From Scytonematopsis contorta HA4267-MV1 (GTDB lineage: Bacteria > Cyanobacteriota > Cyanobacteriia > Cyanobacteriales > Nostocaceae), in the NCBI GenBank assembly GCA_019359035.1, contig JAHHIC010000065.1, positions 62,001 through 126,000 of the forward strand: DNA of 64,000 nucleotides, read 5' to 3'. Both the position numbers and the translations under genes were made by a program. Below the pieces are notes generated by a model. That model saw only the letters and a list, made by a program, of their open reading frames with translations. It did not search any database and was not told the origin of the DNA. Shown piece after piece: positions 18,694 through 27,908 of the stretch; the first letter of the stretch is position 1, and each line of letters begins with the position of its first letter.

Positions 18694-20490
18694 TTATTTT
18701 TCCCCTTTTGCTTCAACTTGGGTTGGTTTAAAATTAGAACCCCGCTTATTAGCGCAAAAACCGATATCCCGCATTTGGTTTGGTTCAATTGCTTTTCCCC
18801 AATCCGCAGGTGTGACAATATATTGATTGGTTCCTTGTTTGCTAAAAGTCGCATTCCAAGAATTATTAATCTCAGCATCAGCCATATTAAATGTTAGCTG
18901 CCAATTGCTGACCTTACCACCACCAGGATTTTTCACTTTAAAACTGACACAAAATCCTTTTGGCCAGTCAGAGTATATATTTGAATTCACCTCCAACTGA
19001 GCAGAAAAGGGTTTTGCTGATGTGGGAGGATTTTGTGCTACATTTCCTGCTATTGCTTGTTGATTTTGTTGATTTGGATTTTGTTGATTTGGATTTTGTT
19101 GATTATATTGACTTGGTTGATTTGCTTGATTTGCTGGGGGTGCTTGAGCTACTTCTGGAGGCTTCGTCCATCGCGCAACCAACTCAGAATTAAACTGAAT
19201 AGGACTCAAGCGCGACAATAATTTTTGCTTAGGAACATCAAAACTGTACCAATCATCCAACAAAACACCACCAGTGTCAGCACTATTAGGATTCCAACTC
19301 CAGTAGGCAAAATGTAATCGGTTCTCTCTAATAAACTTAACTAACTCGTTTTGCCAAATTCCCTCAATAGATTTTGTATCAACTTGTCTTCCACCAAACT
19401 CCCCAATTAAAACGGGAGCTATATTTTGACGCGCTATATAATTAAACCCTATTTCCCAACGGGGACGAAGATTTTTGGGAAAAGCACGGTCTGAAAACCA
19501 AGGCATATTAGACACCCCAAGTCCGTACTCATGAGGTGAATAAACTACCCGATTACGAATTGGTAAGCGCACAGGAAAACGTTTTACACCTTCCAAATTA
19601 CCACCCCACCAATGCCTTTTGAGTCTTTGACCAGGAACATTTCCATCAGTTCCCTCAACTACAATCAACCAATTTGGAGCAACCGCTAAAATTTCCTTAC
19701 CAGCACGCTCAGCAGCTAATCGCCAATCTGTAGCTAAATCACCAGTACCCCAACTTGCTTTTCCATGAGGCTCATTTTTTAAATCAGCACCGATAACGTT
19801 AACTTGATTTTTGTATCTTTCAGCTAACATTTTCCAAGTATCAAGCCAGTCTTGTTCCGTAAAACCGTCTCCATACCACAATTCTCCAATTTGCTTATCA
19901 CTAAGACGGTGACAGTCAAGTAAAACTAATAGCCCTTGACGTTCAGCTTCCTGAATCACCAAGTCCATTACTTCGATAGGTTGCTTTCCTTCTAATTCTT
20001 TATTTGCTCCAATCCTAAAATCAACGCCTAGGATATTTGTGCTTCGCAAAGCTTGCAACGAAAAAGGTAATCGGATAACATTATACCCCAAGCTTTTCAT
20101 CTGCAAAAGCATCTCCTTATAATCCCGCTTCCATAAACCGTGGGGGGAATGAATTTCTGTTTCTATCCCAAACCAGTTGACACCTCTCAATAAAACGGGC
20201 TTACCTTTTGCATCAACAATTTTAGCTCGGCGGGTTGAAAGTGGTAATTGCATAGAAACAGCAGCAACAGCAGATGACCGTTGTCCAAAGTGTAACTGGG
20301 TGAAACTACCCAAAATCACCAACATGAAAGCCATGAAAAAGATGAGCAATTGCCTTATCAAAAGCATTTTTCTGGGCTTATTCTTGCAGTGCTTTACCAT
20401 TTCTTTTTTTCTTTGGATTGAAGAGAAATTTTGAGACAATTTGCGACGCTTCTTAAGCATGAATTTGTTTGTGAAAAAATTATCAAGCAT
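18694..20490 (-). CDS. Secreted cellulase: GH5 catalytic domain with CBM2 cellulose-binding domain
   Basis: 598 residues from ATG 20488-20490, chosen because AGGTGA lies about nine bases upstream; a TTG further up (20532) and internal ATGs are alternatives. A basic stretch and hydrophobic segment (LLIRQLLIFFMAFMLVILG) form a signal peptide or anchor. The glycoside hydrolase family 5 barrel begins with VLLRGVNWFGIET and carries the acid/base Glu in DLKNEPHG (about 238) and the nucleophile Glu in IGEFGG (about 362). A proline/asparagine/glutamine linker (about 445-490) joins a C-terminal family 2 carbohydrate-binding module with two cysteines near its ends (KGFCVSF and DIGFCAN). It should cut beta-1,4-glucan. 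The cellulose genes at 25-34 kb make it a likely editing or release enzyme for the cell's own polymer. Confidence 0.9.
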   Translation of the reverse strand: MLDNFFTNKFMLKKRRKLSQNFSSIQRKKEMVKHCKNKPRKMLLIRQLLIFFMAFMLVILGSFTQLHFGQRSSAVAAVSMQLPLSTRRAKIVDAKGKPVLLRGVNWFGIETEIHSPHGLWKRDYKEMLLQMKSLGYNVIRLPFSLQALRSTNILGVDFRIGANKELEGKQPIEVMDLVIQEAERQGLLVLLDCHRLSDKQIGELWYGDGFTEQDWLDTWKMLAERYKNQVNVIGADLKNEPHGKASWGTGDLATDWRLAAERAGKEILAVAPNWLIVVEGTDGNVPGQRLKRHWWGGNLEGVKRFPVRLPIRNRVVYSPHEYGLGVSNMPWFSDRAFPKNLRPRWEIGFNYIARQNIAPVLIGEFGGRQVDTKSIEGIWQNELVKFIRENRLHFAYWSWNPNSADTGGVLLDDWYSFDVPKQKLLSRLSPIQFNSELVARWTKPPEVAQAPPANQANQPSQYNQQNPNQQNPNQQNQQAIAGNVAQNPPTSAKPFSAQLEVNSNIYSDWPKGFCVSFKVKNPGGGKVSNWQLTFNMADAEINNSWNATFSKQGTNQYIVTPADWGKAIEPNQMRDIGFCANKRGSNFKPTQVEAKGEK

Positions 20491-21077
20491 AAGTATTTTC
20501 ACCTGGATAATCGTTTGAATAACAACATTCAATAGCTATTTTTTTTGCTAATATTCATCTTTATGAGCTTTCTGTGAAGAGGAAATTTTATTTATTTCAT
20601 TTACTAATCTCAAAAAAATAAATACACATCAGAGGAATTACTTGAACTTCATGAATTTACTCTCACTAACAAATTTGATTTTTATTTTTCAGTTAGCAAG
20701 GAACACGCCAACAAATTTAACCTAATTGACTAAAATTTGGCTCCCGTAGTTCCTTTCAGGCTTTTGGTTTAGATTTGAAGGATTCTTAATAAAAATATTT
20801 AGCGTAACTACTTATATGCTTTTATTTTTTTGACGCGCTGCTGTGGTATATACAAGTGAGGCGAGTCTCTAAATTTACAGAAAATTTAAGAAATTTACTC
20901 GGTCTTCATCACTGGTATATGGAAAATCAGCGCTAAAGATAATATTTTGGAAACAGCGCAGGAAACATGTTCAATTAACCTCCAAAAGCCGGAAAATCTG
21001 GATTCTTTTTGGATGGTGGCTAGAGCTGTGGCTATCTAGTATTTGTCTTTTATTTGGCAACTATCGAATATTTAAAT
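20491..21077. other. Divergent spacer upstream of the cellulase gene and the next gene
   Basis: 587 AT-rich bases with no supported gene, holding the promoters of two divergent genes. No repeat array and no riboswitch pattern is visible. Confidence 0.5.
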
Positions 21078-21926
21078 ATGACTCTATCTGCACTGCGAAA
21101 ATTTATTTTACCCCCATTGATGACATCGGCTTGTGTATTTGCGGCTGTAACAGCACCTATATTCGTTATGGGTTCTAAGCAAATTGACATTAAGCTAGAC
21201 CAAGAGCCATTCTTGAGCGGAAAAGTCAGAGAAATCGCTTTCCCTTACGTCGCTGCTGCAACAGCAATCACCGTAGGAGCTGGGCTTTCTGTAGCTGCTT
21301 TTAGTGGATGGCGAAATTCTGCCAAAAAGTCATCAGAAATCGAAGAACAAATATCCAACTTGGAAAGACAAATTCAGGAAAAAGAAGAATTACTTAAAGA
21401 ATTGAAGCTTTCTGAAGGAAGACTGCAAATAAGCGGACTTCAAGCTTTCTTAGAAGAAGAAGCTAGTTTTGCAAACGCATCCCACCAAAACAGTTTTGCA
21501 GCAGCTGTTTCTCAACCTGTTGTGATGGAAACACCAGTTAAGGTTTACGAACCTCCATCTAACAACGTGGCTTCTAAGGTAGCGGTGGCACAACATACTA
21601 CTACCATAAATAAAACATCCACAAAAGCCTCTTCTGTCGCAGCCTCAAGTTTTTCTCCTACTCAAGCTTTTCTAGCTTATAACCAAGCAAATAATAATTC
21701 TAGAAAAGAAAATTCTGTTCCTGATGTTATAGAAAACAAAACATCTACAACACCAACAGAACTTGACCAGATGCAACAACAACTCAGAGAAATGATGTCG
21801 CAAATGCAAGCGATGCAAACTACTCTGCAGCATATGCCTCAAACAGCACAAACAGATGTAAAAGCTTCAGAGCAATTTCAAGTCTATTATGATTCTCCCA
21901 AAACTGATGAGGTTAAATACCTTTAG
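21078..21926 (+). CDS. Unknown membrane protein with coiled coil
   Basis: I do not recognise the family. From ATG 21078 the product is 282 residues; a TTG at 21054 would add eight. It has two hydrophobic segments (about residues 10-32, LPPLMTSACVFAAVTAPIFV; and about 58-78, FPYVAAATAITVGAGLSVAA). A strongly charged coiled coil follows (about 85-135: EIEEQISNLERQIQEKEELLKEL). The rest is a long Ser/Thr/Gln/Asn-rich disordered tail with a second short helix rich in Gln and Met (DQMQQQLREMMSQMQAMQTT). It lies among cellulose genes, so a role in that envelope complex is possible but not shown. Confidence 0.7.
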   Translation: MTLSALRKFILPPLMTSACVFAAVTAPIFVMGSKQIDIKLDQEPFLSGKVREIAFPYVAAATAITVGAGLSVAAFSGWRNSAKKSSEIEEQISNLERQIQEKEELLKELKLSEGRLQISGLQAFLEEEASFANASHQNSFAAAVSQPVVMETPVKVYEPPSNNVASKVAVAQHTTTINKTSTKASSVAASSFSPTQAFLAYNQANNNSRKENSVPDVIENKTSTTPTELDQMQQQLREMMSQMQAMQTTLQHMPQTAQTDVKASEQFQVYYDSPKTDEVKYL

Positions 21927-22126
21927 GCTATGGAAATCAAGCAAGTTATCTAGGCTGTAACTTGCTTGCCAATGATTTTCTGCGTCCAGTTAAGCGTTAC
22001 TACTTTTTTTAATTAAAAACATAAATATACAGTACAGTATTTAAACTGTCACAAAGAGGTGCTTCTTGCGGGGTGCTTTGTAAATAGTGAAAAATTATCC
22101 CTTGTAAATTTTGTGTTTATCATGCT

Positions 22127-22154
22127 GTAGAGACGTTACATGTAACGTCTCTAC
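22127..22154. repeat. 28-base palindromic dispersed repeat
   Basis: Identical to the copy at 1145-1172 (GTAGAGACGTTACA plus its complement). It sits just downstream of the lipoprotein gene that ends at 22190. Confidence 0.9.
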
Positions 22155-22189
22155 AGTAGTATTTATATACTATAAAATCCCATCACGGA

Positions 22190-22975
22190 CTATCTCAAAA
22201 ACTGATTTGGATTCAAAGGGGCAGTAGTGCTTGGCTTTTCTTTGCTTGGAGCAACAAAAGATGCTGTGGAAACTGATGGTGTGGCAGGAATTTGATATCT
22301 AGTTCCCCAACCACCATTTACATCCTCTGGTTGCGGTTGAGGTGATACTGTTTTACCGCTTGGCAAGTTGATTGATTGGGCAACACTTGCTTGTACGTAT
22401 CTTTGCCCTTCGTTAGTGAAACGAATTAACTTTCCTTCTACTTGAGGGATTTCTGCTGCGGGTTGTTCAATTTTTTCCCCATTCAAGTTGAGCGACTGAC
22501 TATTAGGGTCATAGGTGGCTATGAAAGTAACTTCATCATCCGCCATCATCATTTTTTTTGCATCATTTTTTTGCCAAGCTTCCTGCAATGTGCCATCTGT
22601 TGCTGGCTGCCATAAATTAAGTTGGCTTTCCCATTTTCCTTGCTTAACTTGCACAATCTGGCGAGCCAAAATTGAACGGTTAATATCTACATCTGAATTT
22701 TGTGATTCCCCTTGTTTTTCTGGTGAACTTAGATAACGAACTGCAGTTATAGCAATTTTACTTGATTCAGGTAAATTTGTTATACCTGATAAGTTGTATA
22801 AACCATTACTACTATCTGACTGTACATTTTTAATTTCTAATTGCACTCCAGTTTGTGCTTTTTGTGTGCATCCAAAAGAAGCAGCCACAAGTATAAAAGT
22901 AATTGCTACTAAGGAAAAACCCCTAGATAAATTTCTTATTTGTAGCAGGATAAGCTTGATATACGCAGTGAGCAT
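22190..22975 (-). CDS. Putative lipoprotein of unknown function
   Basis: 261 residues. The N-terminus has a positively charged start, a hydrophobic core (FSLVAITFILVAASFGC) and a cysteine in a weak lipobox (SFGC, lacking the preferred Leu at -3). After lipid attachment it would be a periplasm-facing protein. The middle (about 40-190) is beta-rich with a recurring strand pattern (VQLEIKNVQ, YNLSGITNLPESSKIAITAVRYL, KWESQLNLWQ). The tail is Pro/Ser/Thr-rich. No family is recognised. It is transcribed toward the unknown membrane-protein gene and divergently from the barrel gene at 23193. It sits inside the cellulose region and could be an accessory envelope protein. Confidence 0.65.
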   Translation of the reverse strand: MLTAYIKLILLQIRNLSRGFSLVAITFILVAASFGCTQKAQTGVQLEIKNVQSDSSNGLYNLSGITNLPESSKIAITAVRYLSSPEKQGESQNSDVDINRSILARQIVQVKQGKWESQLNLWQPATDGTLQEAWQKNDAKKMMMADDEVTFIATYDPNSQSLNLNGEKIEQPAAEIPQVEGKLIRFTNEGQRYVQASVAQSINLPSGKTVSPQPQPEDVNGGWGTRYQIPATPSVSTASFVAPSKEKPSTTAPLNPNQFLR

Positions 22976-23192
22976 AAAAAACCAGTAATTTAACGCTATT
23001 GAGAAACATATAGCCTACATTTTTACCTATTATTCCCTAATTCATCCAGAAAAAATACAACCTTTATTACTTCTTTAAGTAGTTGACTAGACAACAAAGA
23101 AACTGTACACTCTCGTCGATAATACAAAGAATATTTGCTAAAGTGGCGACATCTACCGAATGATAATTTACCTACAATAATTAACCAGGCGA

Positions 23193-25223
23193 ATGAGCCA
23201 ATTACTATCGCATTGTCACAAATTTACTACTGGGAAAGAGTTCAATAAGCTTTATTTGCTACTTACCACAGCTTCAGTCTCTATTTTTTGGACGCTGGCA
23301 ACCGGTGGTAACGTCAAAGCCCAAGAACAACCATTTACTTCTAATCCAGTATCGACGGATTCTTTGGTGAGTTTGGGACAAAATGTACCCGTACCCACTC
23401 CCCCTCCACCTGTTGGAAAACGTCTGCGTCAAAAGCAGGTATTACCTCCACCACCACAAGATAATCAAGCTAACGAGACTGGAGACCAACTTAAGGGCAC
23501 ACTAAACCAAGTTACTAGTACTAACAGACAACAACAAGTATCTAGTGCAACAGTTCCCACTTTTAATCAGTTTCTTAATACCCAAGCTAACGTACTAGCA
23601 TCATCTCAAGGTGGATTTTCTGGTAATGGATTTTCTAGTAACAGTCAAGCTTCTAATAGGCAAGTAGCCCCCTTACCTGTACTACCTGGTGCAGTCCCTA
23701 GACGAGAAGTTGCTTCTGCTGCTACACCAAGCTTTGAAGAGTCAACTAATGGTTCTACCAGTGAATCTGCAGTAGTCAACAGCAACAACGCGGCATCAAC
23801 TTTTAATCAATTACTCAGTCAAAATGCAGCCCTACCCTCGTCTGCAACAGCTGCTGCTACGTTTAACCAACCACCTAACAATCAAAGTACGCAAGCTACA
23901 ACTGAGCCACAAACGTTTAATCAGTTTTTAGCCAGCCAACAGCCACCAGTCACCAATCAACAGCCACCAGTCACCAATCAACAGTCAACATTCATCAGTC
24001 AACAGCAAGAATTCAGCGCACCTTCCGCACCACCTTTTAATCAATTAGCTCCGCTTCCACCACTTCCAGGTATGGGTCAGGATATGAACCCAGGTATGAA
24101 TTCGGGTATGAATCCGAGCATGAGCCAAACACAAATACCCTCACAAATACCCCAAGCTGGGTCATTAACTGCTCCTGCTCCGGTTACCCAAGTACCACAG
24201 CAAATAAATAACCAACAGCGTCCATTTATAAACAGCACAGCCTTGAGAGAGCCTGAGTTGAGATTTCAAGGGGTGTATGTAACTCAGGGTGAAACTTCAG
24301 CAAGAGCGCGATTGAGTGGTATTTTACCCCTGACTCCCAATGTGTTGTTTGGTGCGACTTTGGATTTGACTAGCCAAGGTAGTAGCTTTGATAATTCTCG
24401 TAATGAAGGTTTAAATATAAACGAGTTGTATTTTGCAACTTCAATGCCCAACTTACCTAACTTGCGGTTTGTTGTGGGACAGGTGGACTTGACTTCGTAT
24501 TTCGACCGTAATAGTTTTGCTAAAGACGGTGCGGCTCAATTTTTCAACCCTGTTTTCCAAACAAATCCAGCTTTAGCGGCAACAGGTATTGCTTCTCGTC
24601 CCTCTCTTCTGGTTAACTGGAGTGTAACAGATAACATTGAGGCCAAAGCTGCTGTGTTTTCATCTTCGGACAGAATCGGTGATTTTGCCCTGGATGGATT
24701 TGCAGGTGAAGTGGGTATTCGTTACGGTAACGCGATTATTCGCGGTACTTATGCTACTGACCGTGATGGTGGAGCTCGGGACAGTTTCCCTGAAAGCTTC
24801 CAAATTGCCAGGGGAAATAATCAATTTGGTCCAATCAAGACAGACCGAGAAGAAGCATACGGTTTAAATGCCGAAGTTTTTATCCCTAATCTGAAACTAG
24901 GTCTTTTCGGGCGCTATGGTCGCTACGAAAACCGAGATTTGGGACAAGGTGCAGATACTTATGTGCTGGGTGCTAGTTTGGTTGATGTATTTACCCAATA
25001 CGACCGACTGGGTTTAGCTTACGGACGTAGATTGTCCAGCGACCGTCTGCGTCGGAGCGGAGAACAACCAGATGTGTTGGAATTATTCTACGATTTTGAA
25101 TTCCTTCCTAATTTAAGATTAGGTTTTACCGTTCAGGGACGCGACAGCTTTGATGAAACTGTTGTTGGTGTTAGGGTGAGAACCGATTTAGATATTACCC
25201 CAAGAGGGAGAAATGCCCGATGA
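23193..25223 (+). CDS. Outer-membrane beta-barrel protein with long Gln/Pro-rich N-terminal region (split BcsC barrel candidate)
   Basis: 676 residues. A signal peptide ends near NVKAQEQ (about 44). Residues about 45-345 are low-complexity, rich in Q, P, N, S and T, with five copies of a TFNQ(F/L)L-type motif near residues 122, 203, 222, 241 and 280 and Pro-Leu-Pro stretches. From about 350 (LREPELRFQGVYV) to the end, alternating amphipathic strands with aromatic girdle residues look like an outer-membrane barrel of the porin type (GATLDLTSQG, LKLGLFGRYGRYE, LGLAYGRRLS, LRLGFTVQGRD). Its stop overlaps the start of the TPR gene by four bases (ATGA), so the two are translationally coupled. In proteobacteria BcsC joins TPRs and a barrel in one chain; here the two parts seem separate. 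The family of the barrel is inferred. Confidence 0.75.
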   Translation: MSQLLSHCHKFTTGKEFNKLYLLLTTASVSIFWTLATGGNVKAQEQPFTSNPVSTDSLVSLGQNVPVPTPPPPVGKRLRQKQVLPPPPQDNQANETGDQLKGTLNQVTSTNRQQQVSSATVPTFNQFLNTQANVLASSQGGFSGNGFSSNSQASNRQVAPLPVLPGAVPRREVASAATPSFEESTNGSTSESAVVNSNNAASTFNQLLSQNAALPSSATAAATFNQPPNNQSTQATTEPQTFNQFLASQQPPVTNQQPPVTNQQSTFISQQQEFSAPSAPPFNQLAPLPPLPGMGQDMNPGMNSGMNPSMSQTQIPSQIPQAGSLTAPAPVTQVPQQINNQQRPFINSTALREPELRFQGVYVTQGETSARARLSGILPLTPNVLFGATLDLTSQGSSFDNSRNEGLNINELYFATSMPNLPNLRFVVGQVDLTSYFDRNSFAKDGAAQFFNPVFQTNPALAATGIASRPSLLVNWSVTDNIEAKAAVFSSSDRIGDFALDGFAGEVGIRYGNAIIRGTYATDRDGGARDSFPESFQIARGNNQFGPIKTDREEAYGLNAEVFIPNLKLGLFGRYGRYENRDLGQGADTYVLGASLVDVFTQYDRLGLAYGRRLSSDRLRRSGEQPDVLELFYDFEFLPNLRLGFTVQGRDSFDETVVGVRVRTDLDITPRGRNAR

Positions 25224-27613
25224 ATCAGAAGCAAAAAGGTAACAGCATACCTAATCCCTGTTTGGGTGGAAGGGAACAAGGTCTGAATGCGAAGGCTGTT
25301 TTTCTTTTTCCTTTTTCTTTAGTCCTTTGTACTAGCCTGCTAAGTTTACAACCCTTACTAAATATAGCTCCAGCCCAAGCCCAAAGAGCTTCGTCAGGTG
25401 CAGCGCAACGTGGTTTCAATTTACTAAGAAAAAAGTGGTTCAGGGATGCCATCAAAGCTTTTCAACAAGCGGTAAGGCAACAACCACAATCACTCAGTGC
25501 CAGACTGGGATTAGCTCAAGCTTACCAAGGTCAAGGTGAGTTTGAAAATGCTTGGAATGCTTATCAAAAAGTACTGGAACTTGACCCAAATAACCAAGAA
25601 GCGTTGAGAGCTATTGGTACATTGGGTGGTTTTCGTCCCCAGTGGCAAAAGCCAGCAATTCAGGCGCTCAGTACTTTGCTAAATATAAATTCCAACGATT
25701 TACAAGCAAGAGCGCAGAGGGCTTTACTTTATTACTACCAAGGTCGAGCATCGGAATCGAGAGCCGACTACCAAATAGTCCTAGCAAGTAACCCACAGCC
25801 CAAAGTATTGTTGGAAGCCGCAGAAGCTTATACCAATACAGGTAATGTCCAACAGGGGCTGGAATTATTTAATCGCTACCGTTCCACGGGTGGAGCTATT
25901 ACAGGTAATGCTGCAGTAGCATATGGAAGGGCTTTACGCCGAACCGGTAACGCCAGAGGAGCGATAGAGGTTTTAGAAGCACAATTACGTCGTTCTGCGG
26001 CAGTTGATTTCACAGGCATCAACGCTCGTTCAGAACTAGCTGTTGCATACCTGGACAACAGACAAGAAGCTCAAGCTTTGGGAGTTTTAGACCCCTTAGA
26101 AGGTAGAGCGGAAGCTGTATTACCTTTAGCTAGGGCACTAAATGAAATTCGTAGACGTACTGGTAATACTTCTTTGGTGCAGCGAGTTGATGCTCTCTAC
26201 CGTCAAGCTTTGACACAAAATCCTAACCCAAGTGGTTCATTTCTCAAAGAATTGGCAGATGTTTACAGTGGATTACCTGGGGGAAAACAAAACGCATTAC
26301 AACTTTATCGTCGAGCAGCTACTCAATTGCCAAATGATAAAGGTGTGGCATTGCGCTTGTTAGCCTTAGAAAATCAACTGGGTTTGGTGAAGAAAAATGA
26401 CTTAAACACTCGGTTAGCGGCGTTAGTACAAACTTTGCCCAGCGACCGCGTGCAATTGCAACAGTTAGCTGATGCTTTAAAAGAAATTGATAATCCCGAC
26501 CCACAATTTTTGCCCTTATATCAAAATCTTGTACAGACCAAAGAAGGTGCAAGCGTACCGTTCTTGTACTACCGCTTGGCTCAGATGTACGTTCAGCGTG
26601 ATGATACCCCCGGAGCGAGAGCTGCTTTAGCGGCATATACCAGTACACCAGCTGGCTCAAAAGATATGTCATCTCAGTTACTTGCTGCCACAATTGAGCA
26701 AAGGGAAGGTAATTTGGATGCTAGTGCCCAACGTTTCTTGGCAGTACTCAACAGTAGACCAAATAATGAACTTGCTGATGGTGCATTGCGAGGGCTTGCG
26801 GGAGTTAGGTTGCAACAACGTCGTTTTGACGATGTATTAACAATTTACGACCAGCTATTAGCTCGTAACCCACAAAACTTGAACTTACGATTGGCACAGA
26901 CAACAGTTGCTTACCAAGCCAAGCGTATTTCTCAAGCACAAGCAGAAACAGTTCTTAACAATTGGTTGGAAACCCAAAGGGCAGACAACGACCCGAAAGA
27001 ACTATACGATTTGGTCGGAGCTTTACCCCCTAGTCCCCAAAGACTGCCACTGTATAATTACTTAACACAACGTGACCCAAGTAATATTCCTGTGCAGGCT
27101 CGTTTAGTGCAGGTAATTGCCGCTCGTAATCCCGCACAAGCGCAAATGTTGGTCAGACAATTGCTCGCTCGCTTACCAAACAACTCCAACTCAATGGAAT
27201 TGCAAGGGCAATTAGCCGTAGCGATTGAAGATTGGGATTTGGCAAGTAAATCTTACGAAAATGTTTTGGCACAACAACCAGATAACCTGGATGCTCTTAA
27301 GACTTTAGGCTTTGTTCGCTTCCGACAGCGAGAATTCAAGAAAGCCGAAAAAATCTACGAGCAAGTTTTAGCTATTAAGCCAGAGGACAGGGATGCACGT
27401 CAAGCTCTTGCTGGATTAAAAGCAATTGGAGACCAGCCTTTGACTGCGTTGGTTCAGCTACAAGAGTTACAACAAGTTTCACCAAATGCTCAGGGTGTTT
27501 CAGATACACCAATCTCATGTCAAGCGCGGCAAATCCAAGAAGACTTTTTGCTCCGACGGGGTTTCCAGCCATCATGGGAGAACAATAAACCTGAAGAGGG
27601 TCCTTGTTCTTAA
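25220..27613 (+). CDS. Periplasmic TPR-repeat protein of the cellulose locus (BcsC-like TPR part)
   Basis: 797 residues. A hydrophobic signal segment (FLFPFSLVLCTSLLSLQPLL) is followed by a cleavage-like APAQAQ near residue 55. Nearly all the rest is tetratricopeptide repeats, for example AIKAFQQAVRQQPQSLSARL, AWNAYQKVLELDPNNQEAL and KAEKIYEQVLAIKPEDRDAR. This matches the periplasmic scaffold of BcsC, which guides cellulose to the outer membrane, but no barrel follows; the barrel seems to be encoded by the overlapping upstream gene. The end (SCQARQIQEDFLLRRGFQPSWENNKPEEGPC) is non-repeat. GH8, BcsB and BcsA genes follow on the same strand. Confidence 0.85.
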   Translation: MNQKQKGNSIPNPCLGGREQGLNAKAVFLFPFSLVLCTSLLSLQPLLNIAPAQAQRASSGAAQRGFNLLRKKWFRDAIKAFQQAVRQQPQSLSARLGLAQAYQGQGEFENAWNAYQKVLELDPNNQEALRAIGTLGGFRPQWQKPAIQALSTLLNINSNDLQARAQRALLYYYQGRASESRADYQIVLASNPQPKVLLEAAEAYTNTGNVQQGLELFNRYRSTGGAITGNAAVAYGRALRRTGNARGAIEVLEAQLRRSAAVDFTGINARSELAVAYLDNRQEAQALGVLDPLEGRAEAVLPLARALNEIRRRTGNTSLVQRVDALYRQALTQNPNPSGSFLKELADVYSGLPGGKQNALQLYRRAATQLPNDKGVALRLLALENQLGLVKKNDLNTRLAALVQTLPSDRVQLQQLADALKEIDNPDPQFLPLYQNLVQTKEGASVPFLYYRLAQMYVQRDDTPGARAALAAYTSTPAGSKDMSSQLLAATIEQREGNLDASAQRFLAVLNSRPNNELADGALRGLAGVRLQQRRFDDVLTIYDQLLARNPQNLNLRLAQTTVAYQAKRISQAQAETVLNNWLETQRADNDPKELYDLVGALPPSPQRLPLYNYLTQRDPSNIPVQARLVQVIAARNPAQAQMLVRQLLARLPNNSNSMELQGQLAVAIEDWDLASKSYENVLAQQPDNLDALKTLGFVRFRQREFKKAEKIYEQVLAIKPEDRDARQALAGLKAIGDQPLTALVQLQELQQVSPNAQGVSDTPISCQARQIQEDFLLRRGFQPSWENNKPEEGPCS

Positions 27614-27660
27614 TTGGTAATTGGTAATTGGTAATCGCTAATCGCTAATCGCTAATTATG
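27613..27660. repeat. Heptamer array (TTGGTAA / TCGCTAA units)
   Basis: Three TTGGTAA-type units are followed by three TCGCTAA units directly after the TPR gene. Only one arm is present; no clear complementary array follows. Confidence 0.7.
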
Positions 27661-27908
27661 AATTAGCTGGAGTCTTAAGTTAATTCTGAACAGTTATAGG
27701 GGAACAATAAACTTAGCGAGAGGAAAAAACATAGAAGACTATCGGGGGTGTCCCATTTTCGCAAATATTTTTGCAAATATTTTTGCAAAATTGGGATTCA
27801 CCTAGGTATTTAATACAGAAAAAGCCTAAAAGCTTATGTAACAATGTTTTGATTATCTAAGTATGATAGTCTTCTATATTTTCTTCCGCTGGATGCACCC
27901 TCCGTCCA

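Noticed and set aside
19033-19221. Leu/Ile/Trp-rich plus-strand frames opposite the cellulase linker
   Set aside because: They are the antisense of the Asn/Gln/Pro repeat linker and look like membrane proteins only for that reason.
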